Of a stretch of DNA of 64,000 nt, positions 8,831-18,235 are shown piece by piece (the stretch's first letter is position 1; every line of letters begins with the position of its first letter). The stretch spans positions 24,674 to 88,673 of the forward strand of contig NZ_JAPWAG010000009.1 of the NCBI RefSeq assembly GCF_041432775.1. The letters run 5' to 3'. The position numbers and the translations under genes were made by a program. The notes under the pieces were generated by a model that was not told the DNA's origin, did not search any database, and worked only from the letters and a program-made list of their open reading frames with translations. Source of the stretch: Pauljensenia sp902373545. Its GTDB lineage: Bacteria > Actinomycetota > Actinomycetes > Actinomycetales > Actinomycetaceae.

Positions 8831-10117
8831 ATGCCAGGAAAAGCCGTTCAATTCCACTACGCTGCCCGCTCCGACGTGGGCCTCGTTCGCTCCAACAACC
8901 AGGACTCCGGCTACGCGGGCGCAAACCTGCTGGTCCTCGCCGACGGCATGGGTGGCCCTGCCGGCGGCGACATCGCTTCCTCGGTGGCCCTGGCCCACCT
9001 CGTGCCCCTCGATACGGACTCGCACCCGGCTGACTCGATGCTGCCCCTCCTGCGCGAGGCCCTCCTCGACGCGCACGAGGAGCTCACCGACCGCTCGAGC
9101 CGCGACCGCGACCTCGAGGGCCTGGGCACCACCTGCATCGCGCTCATGCGCTCCGGCAACCGCCTGGCCATGGTCCACATCGGCGACTCGCGCGCCTACG
9201 TGCTGCGCGGCGACACGCTCACGCAGGTCACGACGGACCACTCCTTCGTCCAGTACCTGGTCGACACCGGCCAGATCACGCCCGAAGAGGCCGAGCACCA
9301 CCCCAACCGCAACGTCGTCCTGAAGATCCTCGGCGACGCCCAGGCCGACGTCGCCCCCGACGAGACCATCCGCACGGCCGTCGTCGGCGACCGCTGGATG
9401 CTGTGCTCCGACGGCCTGTCCGGCCTCGTCTCCCCCGAGACCATCGGCCAGGTCATGGCCGACTTCAAGGACCCGGGCGAGTGCGCCGAAGAGCTCATCC
9501 GCCTGGCCCTCCTGGGCGGCGGACCCGACAACATCACGTGCGTCATCGCGGACATCGTCCCCGCCGGCACCTACCCGCCCGCGCCCCCGCAGATCGTCGG
9601 CGCCGCGGCCATCGACCGCAACGCCAAATCACGCGGCGGCGAAGGAGCGGCGGCGCGCGCTGCCGCCCTGGGAGCCAAGGCCTCGGGCCACGGCACCGAC
9701 GACGATGACGCGCCCGTCGAACTCAAGCCCCGCACTTCCTGGTGGACACCCATCTTCGTGTCTCTCGTGACCGTGCTCGTGGTCGCCGCCTCCTGGCTGT
9801 CCTGGAAGTGGACGCAGACCCAGTACTACGCGGTGGGCCAGGACGGCTACGTCGTCATCTACCAGGGCATCCCCCAGGCGATCGGCCCCTGGCGCCTCTC
9901 CCACGCGATCGAGGTCTCCGACGTCGCGCTGTCCGACCTGTCCCCCGTGGACCGCCAGCGCCTCGACACGCCGGTGCTACGCTCCACGCGCCAGGAGATC
10001 GACGACTACATCGAGGGCCTCAAGCGTTCCTCCGTCACGCCCTCTCACGAGACCAACCAGCCGAGCCTCCAGTCCGGCCAGAGCCAATCCGGGGTCCAAA
10101 GCGGAGAGGACTCCTAA
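8831..10117 (+). CDS. pstP: PP2C-type Ser/Thr protein phosphatase PstP
   Basis: The 428-residue protein is a metal-dependent PP2C phosphatase that reverses PknA/PknB signalling. Metal-binding motifs are in place: RSNNQDS (20-26), ADGMGG (37-42), GDSRAY (118-123), SDGLSG (193-198) and GGPDN (230-234). After the catalytic domain come an Ala-rich juxtamembrane linker, one transmembrane helix (about 307-325) and an extracytoplasmic domain with a Ser/Gln-rich end. Its stop overlaps the rodA start as TAATG, which points to coupled translation. Confidence 0.96.
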   Translation: MPGKAVQFHYAARSDVGLVRSNNQDSGYAGANLLVLADGMGGPAGGDIASSVALAHLVPLDTDSHPADSMLPLLREALLDAHEELTDRSSRDRDLEGLGTTCIALMRSGNRLAMVHIGDSRAYVLRGDTLTQVTTDHSFVQYLVDTGQITPEEAEHHPNRNVVLKILGDAQADVAPDETIRTAVVGDRWMLCSDGLSGLVSPETIGQVMADFKDPGECAEELIRLALLGGGPDNITCVIADIVPAGTYPPAPPQIVGAAAIDRNAKSRGGEGAAARAAALGAKASGHGTDDDDAPVELKPRTSWWTPIFVSLVTVLVVAASWLSWKWTQTQYYAVGQDGYVVIYQGIPQAIGPWRLSHAIEVSDVALSDLSPVDRQRLDTPVLRSTRQEIDDYIEGLKRSSVTPSHETNQPSLQSGQSQSGVQSGEDS

Positions 10118-11499
10118 TGGCAACAGTCTCGATCGCACCGGCTAAGCCGCGCCGTTTTCTTGAGCTGGGCCTCATGGCCCTGGCCCTTACCGTCGGCATT
10201 TCCGGCTACGTCCTGACCTCGCTCAACGTCACGGATACGATCCCCGCGAACCTGCTCCCGCAGATCGGCGTGCTCGTCGCGCTCGCCATCATCGGGGAAA
10301 TCGGCATCCACTTCCTAGCCCCCTACGCGGATCCCGTGATTCTCCCGATCGCGGTGGCCCTCACGGGCCTGGGCCTGGCGATGATCTACCGCCTCGACCT
10401 GGCGTATGAGGCTGGCGCTGTCGGGGACGTGGTCGGCTTCCGCCAGGCGCTCTTCGTGGGCGTCGCGATCGTCATTGCCGCCATTATCTTGATCTCGCTG
10501 CGCGACCACCGTATGCTGCGCCGCTACACCTACACGTTCGGCATTCTCTCGCTGTTCCTGCTGCTCCTCCCGATGGTCCCGGGCCTGGGCCAGGAAACCT
10601 TCGGCGCGCGCGTGTGGATTCGCCTGGGCCCCGTCTCGATTCAGCCCGGCGAGCTCGTCAAAATCACGCTGGCGATCTTCTTCGCCGGGTACCTGGTCAC
10701 CAACCGCGACAACCTGGCGATCGGTGGCCGCAAGTTCCTGGGCATGCGCCTGCCGCGCGCCCGTGACCTCGGCCCCATCCTGGTCGTGTGGCTGATCGGC
10801 ATCGCCATCCTGGTCCTGCAGCGCGACCTGGGCACCTCGCTGCTCTTCTTCGGCATGTTCGTTGCCATGCTGTACGTGGCCACCAACCGCGTGTCCTGGC
10901 TCTTCATCGGCTTCATGCTGTTCGTGCCCGCCGTCGCATTCGCCGTCAAGTTCTTCACCCACGTGCAGACGCGCTTCAACGGCTGGCTGTACGCCCTCGA
11001 CCCCGAGTACTACCACGGCACCTCCTACCAGCTCGTCCAGGGCATCTTCGGCCAGGCGTCGGGCGGCCTCATGGGAACCGGGTGGGGCCGCGGCTACCCG
11101 CATCAGGTTCCGCTGGCGAACTCCGACTTCATCCTGTCCTCGCTGGCCGAGGAGCTGGGCCTGGTCGGCATGGCCGCGATCCTGGTCCTGTACCTGATTC
11201 TCGTCCAGCGCGGCCTGCGCGCGGCCCTGACGGTGCGCGACGGCTTCGGCAAGCTTCTGGCCACCGGCTTGAGCTTCTCGCTGGCCATCCAGCTGTTCGT
11301 GGTTCTCGGCGGCCTCACGCGACTCATCCCGCTGACGGGCCTGACCGCCCCCTTCCTCGCGGCCGGCGGCTCCTCGATGGTGTCCTCGTGGATCACCGTC
11401 GCCCTGCTGATTCGCGTGTCCGACGCTGCCCGCCGCCCGGCGTCCACCCAGTCTCCCTGGACCTCTGGAATCCAGGCGGCGCTGGGGGTGAGTGAGTAG
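10117..11499 (+). CDS. rodA: Peptidoglycan polymerase RodA (FtsW/RodA/SpoVE family)
   Basis: The 460-residue polytopic protein has about ten membrane helices and SEDS-family signatures such as WIRLGPVSIQPGEL and QRDLGTSLLFFG, plus the late NSDFILSSLAEELGLVG motif. SEDS proteins polymerise glycan strands from lipid II together with a class B PBP, here encoded directly downstream. The locus (pstP-rodA-pbpA-pknA-pknB) favours the RodA assignment over FtsW. Start at ATG 10117 overlaps the pstP stop. Confidence 0.94.
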   Translation: MATVSIAPAKPRRFLELGLMALALTVGISGYVLTSLNVTDTIPANLLPQIGVLVALAIIGEIGIHFLAPYADPVILPIAVALTGLGLAMIYRLDLAYEAGAVGDVVGFRQALFVGVAIVIAAIILISLRDHRMLRRYTYTFGILSLFLLLLPMVPGLGQETFGARVWIRLGPVSIQPGELVKITLAIFFAGYLVTNRDNLAIGGRKFLGMRLPRARDLGPILVVWLIGIAILVLQRDLGTSLLFFGMFVAMLYVATNRVSWLFIGFMLFVPAVAFAVKFFTHVQTRFNGWLYALDPEYYHGTSYQLVQGIFGQASGGLMGTGWGRGYPHQVPLANSDFILSSLAEELGLVGMAAILVLYLILVQRGLRAALTVRDGFGKLLATGLSFSLAIQLFVVLGGLTRLIPLTGLTAPFLAAGGSSMVSSWITVALLIRVSDAARRPASTQSPWTSGIQAALGVSE

Positions 11500-11501
11500 G
11501 C

Positions 11502-12950
11502 ATGAACGCACAGATTCGCAAGATTTTCGTCGTTGTCCTCATCATGTTCGCCATGCTGGGCCTGGCGGTGACGAACACGCAGTTCATTTCCGCGCCCTCT
11601 CTGAACGCGGACCCGCGTAACGTGCGCACCAACCTGCACGCGGCCGAGATCGACCGCGGACCCATCATCGTGGAGAAGACGGCCATCGCCTCGTCTGAGC
11701 TCGACGACGACAACCACTACACGCGCGTCTACGACCAGGGCTCCCTCTACGTGTCGGCCACCGGCTACTTCTCGTCGGTCGGTTACGGGTCGACCGGCAT
11801 CGAAGCTGCCCAAGAGAACGTCCTGGACGGCCAGTCGCAGACCCTGCTCGGACAGCGCCTGCGCAACCTCCTGACGGGCGAAAAGCGCCAGGGCGGGGGC
11901 GTCGAGCTGACGCTGCGCGCCTCCATGCAGGAGGCAGCTGCCGCCGCGCTCGGCGACCGCAAGGGTGCCGTTGTGGCCCTGGACGCCAAGACCGGCGCAA
12001 TCCTGGCCCTGTACTCGTCGCCGTCCTTCGATCCGAACGCACTGGCCTCCCGTGACGCCGGCGAGGTGCAAGACGCGTACGCGACGCTGGACGCCGACCC
12101 GAAGAACCCGATGCTCAACCGCACGATCTCGGAACGCTACGCGCCCGGCTCGACGTTCAAGGTCCTCACCGCGATCGCACTCATCGAGAACGGCATTGCC
12201 AATCCCGATACCCGCATGGACTCGCCCGTGTCGACGACCCTGCCGGGCACGAACACCGAGGTCTCCAACATCGAATCCTCGACCTGCGGCGACGGCAAAC
12301 CGACGCTCACCGAGGCCTTTGCACGCTCGTGCAACACGACCTTTGTGCTTGCCTCCGAAAAGCTCACCACCCAGCAGCTCACAGACGTGACGAAGCGCTT
12401 CGGCTTTGGCCACGAGCAGGAAATCCCGCTGACGGTCATCCCCTCCGTGTTCCCCGCGGACGCGGACAGCGCGCAGCTCGCCATGAGTTCCATCGGCCAG
12501 TACACGGTCCAGGCGACGCCCATGCAGATGGCGCAGGTCGCGCAGACGATCGCCAACGGCGGCCAGATGATGAGTCCCTACCTGATCAAGCAGATCGTGG
12601 ACGCCGATAACCAGACCATCCGCAAGACCAAGGCGACGGAAGCCGGCCGACCGATCTCCGCCGACACGGCCTCGAAGGTCACCGGCATGATGCAGGCGGT
12701 CGTCTCCCAGCCGTACGGCTCTGGAACACCGATGGCCCTGCCCAACGTCTCGGTCGCTGCCAAGACCGGCACCGCCGAAACCGGCGACGGCGACCGCGCC
12801 AACGCGTGGGCCATCGGCTTCGCGCCCGCGGACAACCCCCAGATTGCGTTCGCTGTCATCGTCGAAGGCGATGAGACGAACCCCACGCCGCACGGCGGTG
12901 ACGTTGCCGGACCGGTCGCTAAGGCCGTCCTGGAAGCGGGGCTCCAGTGA
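11502..12950 (+). CDS. pbpA: Class B penicillin-binding protein PbpA
   Basis: The 482-residue transpeptidase has one N-terminal membrane helix (about 8-28), a short non-catalytic domain and a transpeptidase domain with all three active-site motifs: STFK (217-220, nucleophilic serine), SCN (276-278) and KTGT (421-424). It should cross-link peptidoglycan with RodA, whose gene ends 2 bp upstream. The stop overlaps the pknA GTG start by 4 bp (GTGA). Confidence 0.95.
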   Translation: MNAQIRKIFVVVLIMFAMLGLAVTNTQFISAPSLNADPRNVRTNLHAAEIDRGPIIVEKTAIASSELDDDNHYTRVYDQGSLYVSATGYFSSVGYGSTGIEAAQENVLDGQSQTLLGQRLRNLLTGEKRQGGGVELTLRASMQEAAAAALGDRKGAVVALDAKTGAILALYSSPSFDPNALASRDAGEVQDAYATLDADPKNPMLNRTISERYAPGSTFKVLTAIALIENGIANPDTRMDSPVSTTLPGTNTEVSNIESSTCGDGKPTLTEAFARSCNTTFVLASEKLTTQQLTDVTKRFGFGHEQEIPLTVIPSVFPADADSAQLAMSSIGQYTVQATPMQMAQVAQTIANGGQMMSPYLIKQIVDADNQTIRKTKATEAGRPISADTASKVTGMMQAVVSQPYGSGTPMALPNVSVAAKTGTAETGDGDRANAWAIGFAPADNPQIAFAVIVEGDETNPTPHGGDVAGPVAKAVLEAGLQ

Positions 12951-15322
12951 GTGTTCCACGGATGACATCAGGCGCCGGGCGCGTGCTCGGCGGACGCTAC
13001 ACCCTGCTCACCCCGATCGCTCAGGGCGGCATGGGTGAGGTCTGGAAGGCCCGTGACCGCGTCAGCGGCCACATCGTGGCCGCCAAGGTCCTGCGTCCCG
13101 AGCTGGCGGGCGAGGAGCTGTCCCTGTCGCGCCTGCGCCTCGAAGCGCGCAACTCGATGTCGATTTCCCACCCGAATATCGCGAACACGCAGGACTCGGG
13201 CGAGGAAGACGGCATCGGCTGGATCATCATGGAGCTCGTCGACGGCTACCCGCTGACGGACTACCTGCGCGGCGGTTCCCGCATCGAGCCCGAGTACCTC
13301 ATGCCGATCCTCGTGCAGGTCGCGATGGCACTGGGTGCCGCCGCGCGCGCGGGCGTCGTGCACCGCGACATCAAGCCCGCGAACATTATTGTTCGCCCTG
13401 ACGGCATGGTGAAGCTGACGGACTTCGGCATCTCACGCGCCAGGGACCAGGTGAACCTAACCGCCGCGGGCATGGTCATGGGTACCGCCCAGTACCTGCC
13501 TCCCGAGCAGGCCATGGGCGAGCTGGCCACGCCGATCGGCGACCTGTACGCGCTGGGTGTCATCGCCTACGAGGCCGCCGCCGGTCGGCGCCCCTTCACG
13601 GGCGAAACTCAGGTCGACATCGCGTTCGCGCACGTCAACGACCCCGTGCCGCCCCTCCCCGACTTCGTCCCGGAACCGCTGGCCGACGTCATCTTGCACC
13701 TGCTGGAGAAAGATCCGGCCAAGCGCCCCGAATCCGGCTCCGCCGCCGTGCGCGAAATCGCCGGCGCCGCCAAGGCCATGGGTATCTCCGTGACGCCTCG
13801 CCCACTGCCGCTGCCCAAGGCCGCGCAGCAAGCCACCGAGACACGCACCCCCGTCCAGCCCTCCGTGCCGATCCTCGCCCCCGTGCGTCACCTGACCCGC
13901 CGCACGCTGCCCGACGAGATGCTCCAACCCCCGTCAGGCCTCGTTCCCCGCGTCCGCTCCGTCACGGGCCGCCACGCGGTCGTCCCGCGCATCATTGACG
14001 AGGCGACCACGATCGCCCCGTCCTCCACGATGATTCCGATCACCGGGCGCCACCCTGTGCTCCCGCGCATCATCGACGAGCCCGCGCCGCCGCCGTCGCC
14101 CAACCCGCTCTCCCCGCCCACGCGGGTGCGCCGCATCATCCCCGATACCACCGGCGAGCAGCCCCAGGTCTCAGGTTCGAAGCCCTCCCTGACGTCGACG
14201 GGCCGCCACGCGGCCGTTCCCTCGGCTCCCCAGGGTCCAATCTCGGCGTCCATCCCCACGCGCGTGGTCTCCAAGCCCCCCGCGGCTGCCCCAAGCCCCG
14301 CCATGCCCGAGCCGCCCGTGCCCCGGCCCATCAAGTCCTCCCCCCCGAAGGCCAAGGAACCCTCAACGGTCACCCCCATCGACCCGCGGCAAGAAGCAGC
14401 GCCCACCAAGCCTGTGAAGCGCGGCAGGAACGGCAAGCCCGTATCGGCGCCGGACCAGGCGAGCCCTGCGTCCTCCGATAGGGCGCGCACCGGCTCGGCG
14501 CCCACGGCCACCAAGCCCGCCACGGCCAAGTCGGCGCCCACAAAGCCGGCCGCACCCAAACCCGCTCCCGCTCAGCCTGCGGCTGCCAAGCCCGCCACGG
14601 CCTCGTCGGCACCGGTCGACCAGACCGCCGAACGCCGCGCGGCCCTCAACGAGCGCCTGCGTCAGCGCGCACAGCACCGCCAGGCCGAGGACGCCGCCGA
14701 AGAGCAGCGCCGCGCCCAGATCGCGCGCGAGGAGGAAGACCGCCAACGAGAACTGCGCGAGGCACGCGAAGCACGCCAGCGCCGTGAGGCCCGCCAGCGA
14801 CGCGAGGCCGAACAAGCCCAGCGCAAGTCGGCCCGCGCCGGCGCAACGAGCGTGCCCCAGCCCACCAGCGACGCAGGCTCGGATCGGCCCAAGGCCACCA
14901 AGGCCTCGTCGAAGAAAACGACGAACACCGGCTCCACGCCACGCGTGTACGGGACCGTCCCGCAACCCGGCAAGAGCAAGAAAAACAATAAGAAGGCGTC
15001 CACACGACCGCGCCGCTCGGTCTACGAGCCGAGGCCCGAGAAGACCTCGCGCGGCCCGCAGTGGCACGAGCTCGACGCCCGCTCAGCCGAGCGCAAGCGA
15101 CCCGCGGCAAAGACCGCGTACTCGCGCAGCGTCGTCGCCCCGCCAGTGCCTGCGTCTAAGAAAATTATTCGCCTAGTGGTCATCGCACTCATCGTGGGTG
15201 CGCTGATCCTACTCGCAGCCTTTACGATCAAGTCCATGCTGAGCTCCCTCATCCAACCTAACGCGGGGGCAACCATTACCGAGGAGGTTAGGACATGGCA
15301 CAGCCCATGGCCCACCGTCTAG
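12947..15322 (+). CDS. pknA: PknA-type Ser/Thr protein kinase with long disordered tail
   Basis: The 791-residue protein has an N-terminal Hanks-type kinase domain (about 17-275) with GQGG-like loop AQGGMGEVW, catalytic Lys47, HRDIKPAN (139-146), DFG (159-161) and the activation segment GTAQYLPPEQ. A very long Pro/Ala/Ser/Lys-rich region with an Arg/Glu-rich, possibly coiled-coil stretch follows. A single membrane helix sits close to the C-terminus (about 740-761), leaving only some 30 residues outside. The tail is far longer than in mycobacterial PknA. It contains repeated TGRH(P/A) segments and many threonines that could be phosphorylated. GTG 12947 overlaps the pbpA stop; the end overlaps pknB by 28 bp. 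Confidence 0.92.
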   Translation: MSVPRMTSGAGRVLGGRYTLLTPIAQGGMGEVWKARDRVSGHIVAAKVLRPELAGEELSLSRLRLEARNSMSISHPNIANTQDSGEEDGIGWIIMELVDGYPLTDYLRGGSRIEPEYLMPILVQVAMALGAAARAGVVHRDIKPANIIVRPDGMVKLTDFGISRARDQVNLTAAGMVMGTAQYLPPEQAMGELATPIGDLYALGVIAYEAAAGRRPFTGETQVDIAFAHVNDPVPPLPDFVPEPLADVILHLLEKDPAKRPESGSAAVREIAGAAKAMGISVTPRPLPLPKAAQQATETRTPVQPSVPILAPVRHLTRRTLPDEMLQPPSGLVPRVRSVTGRHAVVPRIIDEATTIAPSSTMIPITGRHPVLPRIIDEPAPPPSPNPLSPPTRVRRIIPDTTGEQPQVSGSKPSLTSTGRHAAVPSAPQGPISASIPTRVVSKPPAAAPSPAMPEPPVPRPIKSSPPKAKEPSTVTPIDPRQEAAPTKPVKRGRNGKPVSAPDQASPASSDRARTGSAPTATKPATAKSAPTKPAAPKPAPAQPAAAKPATASSAPVDQTAERRAALNERLRQRAQHRQAEDAAEEQRRAQIAREEEDRQRELREAREARQRREARQRREAEQAQRKSARAGATSVPQPTSDAGSDRPKATKASSKKTTNTGSTPRVYGTVPQPGKSKKNNKKASTRPRRSVYEPRPEKTSRGPQWHELDARSAERKRPAAKTAYSRSVVAPPVPASKKIIRLVVIALIVGALILLAAFTIKSMLSSLIQPNAGATITEEVRTWHSPWPTV

Positions 15323-17307
15323 CCGGCCGATACGAGGTCCGCTCGCTCATTGGGCGCGGCGGAATGGCCGAAGTCCACCTGGGCTTCGACACTCGCCTGT
15401 CGCGCGTCGTCGCCATCAAGATGCTGCGACGCGACCTGGCGCTGGACTCGATCTTCCAGGCACGGTTCCGCCGCGAGGCTCAGTCCGCTGCGTCGCTGAA
15501 TCACCCAAACATCGTCGCCGTGTACGACACCGGCGAGGAGATCGTGTCGGACGCGACCAACAGGTCCCTTGCCATCCCGTACATCGTCATGGAGTACGTC
15601 GAGGGGCACACGGTCAAGGAGCTCATCTCCGACGGCACGGCCGTGCCGATCAACGAGGCCATCGAGATCGTCTCCGGCGTCCTGTCCGCCCTGCAGTACT
15701 CGCACGCCAACCACCTGGTGCACCGCGATATCAAGCCGGGCAACATCATGCTGACCCCCGAGGGCAAGGTCAAGGTCATGGACTTCGGTATCGCGAGGGC
15801 CCTGACCGACTCGCAGGCCACCATGACGCAGACGAACGCCGTCGTCGGCACCGCCCAGTACCTCTCCCCCGAGCAGGCCCGCGGTGAGACCGTCGACGAG
15901 CGCTCCGACCTGTACTCGACCGGCGTCGTCCTCTTCGAGCTGCTCACGGGCCGCCCGCCCTTCAAGGGCGACTCGGCGGTGGCCGTCGCCTACCAGCACG
16001 TCGAGCAGATCCCGCCCACGCCCTCGTCGATCCTCTCCGACATCCCGGATTCTCTGGACCGCGTGGTGCTCAAGGCCCTGGCGAAGAACCGCGACGACCG
16101 CTACCGCAGCGCCGCCGAGATGCTCTCCGACCTCCAGCGCGTCGCACGCGGCATGGACGTGGGCGCCCCGCCCGCCGACTCGTGGGCGACCGAAGTCCTG
16201 CCCTCCGCCGGCCTCGTCGGTGCGCGCGCTGCGGTGCCCGCGGCCACCTCCACGGTGAGCGCGCCCGCAGCCGGGGTCTCCTCGACCTCGACGTCGCTGC
16301 CCGCGGTCAGCTCCGACGGGGACGCCGCCAGCAAGGCAGCGGCGGCCCGCAAGCGCCGCACCGCGATCATCATGACGCTCGTCGTCATCGCACTTCTCCT
16401 CATCGGCGGCAGCGTGTGGGCTCTGAGCCGCAGCGCCGCGACGCCGGAGGCCGTCTCCGTACCCAACGTCGTCGGCCTGTCCCAGGCGGATGCGAAGTCC
16501 CAGATCGAGGCCGCCGGCCTCGAGTGGGAACTCAACCCCGAGAAGGTCGCCTCCGACACCGTCGAGAAGGACTCGGTCGCCTCGACCGACCCCGCTGGCG
16601 GCGCCCAGGCTGAGAAGGGCTCGACCGTGCGCGTCACGATTTCCTCGGGCCCCGACTCGGTCACCCTGCCCGACAACCTGGTCGGCATGAGTCCCGACGA
16701 TGCCCGTCAGGCTGTCGAGGCCTTGGGCCTGAAGTGGGAGGTTAACTCCAGCAAGGTCGCCTCCGACACCGTCGCCGAGGGTAAGGTCGCCCAGACCAAC
16801 CCCTCGCCCGGCTCCAAGGTCAAGGCCGGCCAGACGATCACCGCGTACCTGTCCTCCGGCTCCGACCAGGTCGAGGTCCCCGACCTGGTGGGCATGAGCC
16901 AGGACCAGGCGCGCAGCGCCCTGAAGGCCGTCGGCCTGGAACTGGGTAACGTCACGACCGTCGACTCCGACAAGGATAAGGACCGCATCGTCTCCCAGGA
17001 TCCCGAGACCGGCTCCAAGGTCAAGAAGGGCACCACGATCGCCGTGTCCATCTCGACCGGCAAGGCCGCCCAGGTTGAGATCCCCACCGTCGTCGGCATC
17101 AGCCGCGAGGACGCCGAGGCTCAGCTCAAGGCCCTGGGCCTGACCGTGACCGTCGAGGAAGTCAGCGGCAGCCAGCCCAGCGGCCAGGTCACCGCCGTCG
17201 AACCGGGCGAAGGCTCCAAGGTGGACAAGAACTCGACCGTGAAGCTCAAGGTTTCCAAGGGTTCCGCATCTCCGACGCCCAGCCCGTCGCCCTCCACCAA
17301 GAAGTGA
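15295..17307 (+). CDS. pknB: PASTA Ser/Thr protein kinase PknB
   Basis: The 670-residue protein is the muropeptide-sensing kinase of the operon. Its kinase domain (about 10-280) shows GRGGMAEV, Lys42, HRDIKPGN (143-150), DFG and the TxTxT-like activation loop with GTAQYLSPEQ. A linker and one membrane helix (about 358-378) lead to four extracytoplasmic PASTA repeats (about 388-652), each with the VPxxVGxxxxxA pattern. The fourth carries TVVGISREDA. The coding sequence begins inside the last codons of pknA and ends in a Ser/Pro-rich tail. A strong hairpin follows at 17330. Confidence 0.96.
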   Translation: MAQPMAHRLAGRYEVRSLIGRGGMAEVHLGFDTRLSRVVAIKMLRRDLALDSIFQARFRREAQSAASLNHPNIVAVYDTGEEIVSDATNRSLAIPYIVMEYVEGHTVKELISDGTAVPINEAIEIVSGVLSALQYSHANHLVHRDIKPGNIMLTPEGKVKVMDFGIARALTDSQATMTQTNAVVGTAQYLSPEQARGETVDERSDLYSTGVVLFELLTGRPPFKGDSAVAVAYQHVEQIPPTPSSILSDIPDSLDRVVLKALAKNRDDRYRSAAEMLSDLQRVARGMDVGAPPADSWATEVLPSAGLVGARAAVPAATSTVSAPAAGVSSTSTSLPAVSSDGDAASKAAAARKRRTAIIMTLVVIALLLIGGSVWALSRSAATPEAVSVPNVVGLSQADAKSQIEAAGLEWELNPEKVASDTVEKDSVASTDPAGGAQAEKGSTVRVTISSGPDSVTLPDNLVGMSPDDARQAVEALGLKWEVNSSKVASDTVAEGKVAQTNPSPGSKVKAGQTITAYLSSGSDQVEVPDLVGMSQDQARSALKAVGLELGNVTTVDSDKDKDRIVSQDPETGSKVKKGTTIAVSISTGKAAQVEIPTVVGISREDAEAQLKALGLTVTVEEVSGSQPSGQVTAVEPGEGSKVDKNSTVKLKVSKGSASPTPSPSPSTKK

Positions 17308-17329
17308 GCCCCCGGCCACCCAACGATCA

Positions 17330-17368
17330 GGGCCCGCACCGACAGGATTCTTCCTGGGGTGCGGGCCC
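17330..17368 (+). terminator. Terminator of the fhaA-pknB operon
   Basis: Perfect 11-bp arms GGGCCCGCACC (17330-17340) and GGTGCGGGCCC (17358-17368) enclose a 17-nt loop, 22 bp after the pknB stop. It closes the seven-gene operon. Confidence 0.75.
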
Positions 17369-17470
17369 CGTCGTATGCGCACGCCGAATGGCGGGCGTGG
17401 AGCGAGTGCTGCGGGGCGGGGTGTTGTGTGCAGGGTGGCGCGGGGGCATGTGTGAGCGCGCAGTTTCAGG

Positions 17471-17705
17471 CACGAGGCCTGGGTTGCGTTCCGGCTTCGT
17501 GGCGGCGCCCTCGGTCGTCTCCTCAGCTGACTCAGCACGAGGCCTGGGTTGCGTTCCGGCTTCGTGGCGGCGCCCTCGGTCGTCTCCTCAGCTGACTCAG
17601 CACGAGGCCTGGGTTGCGTTCCGGCTTCGTGGCAGCGCCCTCGGTCGTCTCCTCAGCTGACTCAGCACGAGGCCTGGGTTGCGTTTCGGCTTCGTGGCGA
17701 ACGTG
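17471..17705. repeat. 65-bp tandem repeat, four copies
   Basis: A 65-bp unit beginning CACGAGGCCTGGGTTGCG starts at 17471, 17536, 17601 and 17666, the last one cut short. Copies are almost identical. The length is not a multiple of three, so the unit cannot keep one reading frame, and I treat it as non-coding. Each unit starts with a variant (ACGAGGCCTGGG) of the 12-mer that recurs throughout the window. Confidence 0.9.
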
Positions 17706-17797
17706 CTCAGCTGCTGTGGCGTGCGGGACGTATGACCGGAGCGTTAGCCCGATAGGTGGCACCATGGGCCCCTTGATGCGCACGTTAACCCGTTTGG

Positions 17798-17827
17798 TGG
17801 AGCGTGGGCGGGGCTGCCCACGCTCCA
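17798..17827. other. Hairpin before the 20-bp repeats
   Basis: Perfect 12-bp arms TGGAGCGTGGGC (17798-17809) and GCCCACGCTCCA (17816-17827) enclose a 6-nt loop. The right arm runs into the first 20-bp repeat, so the repeat series may have grown from one arm of this palindrome. Confidence 0.7.
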
Positions 17828-17920
17828 CTCATGGGGCCCACGCTCCACTCACGAGGCCTACGCTCCACTCATGGGACCTACGCTCCACTCACGAGGCCCA
17901 CGCTCCACTCATGGGGTCCA
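17821..17920. repeat. 20-bp tandem repeat, five copies
   Basis: Five exact-period units start at 17821, 17841, 17861, 17881 and 17901. Each begins CGCTCCACTC and then alternates between an ATGGG and an ACGAGG second half. There are no spacers, so this is a minisatellite and not a CRISPR array. Confidence 0.92.
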
Positions 17921-17993
17921 CGTACCACGATCCCAGCACAAGCTCGCCGACGGGCACAAAGCCAACTCCGATTCCGCGCCAGGCGCGACCCAC

Positions 17994-18094
17994 GCGGATA
18001 GGTTGCGCGCACGCGGATAGGTTATGCGTTCGCGGATAGGTTATTAACCTATCCACATGCTTCAAACCTATCCGTGAGCTGATTACCTATCCGC
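17994..18094. promoter_or_regulatory. Phased array of six inverted/direct 11-bp sites
   Basis: Three direct copies of GCGGATAGGTT start at 17994, 18013 and 18032, exactly 19 bp apart. Three inverted copies (AACCTATCC(A/G)C type) start at 18046, 18065 and 18084, again 19 bp apart. The whole block is a ~100-bp palindrome centred on GGTTATTAACC near 18043. Regular phasing and two-fold symmetry suggest a multi-site protein-binding region or a long imperfect stem. It lies about 215 bp upstream of the 590-residue orphan gene. Confidence 0.85.
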
Positions 18095-18235
18095 ATGTGA
18101 CCGCCCGCAGGCAAGCACATCTGCGTCCCCGTAGATGACCACCAGTCCTAGCCGGGCATCGAGACAACGCGACGAACCGAAGCCCTGCAGCATAGGCAGC
18201 AAACGGACTAACAGGGCCAGCCGACCCGCGTGCTA

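Noticed and set aside
17821..17920. Possible CRISPR array (20-bp repeats)
   Set aside because: Units are directly contiguous with no spacers, and no cas-like gene is nearby. It is a minisatellite. The same holds for the 19-bp repeats at 48069-48144.
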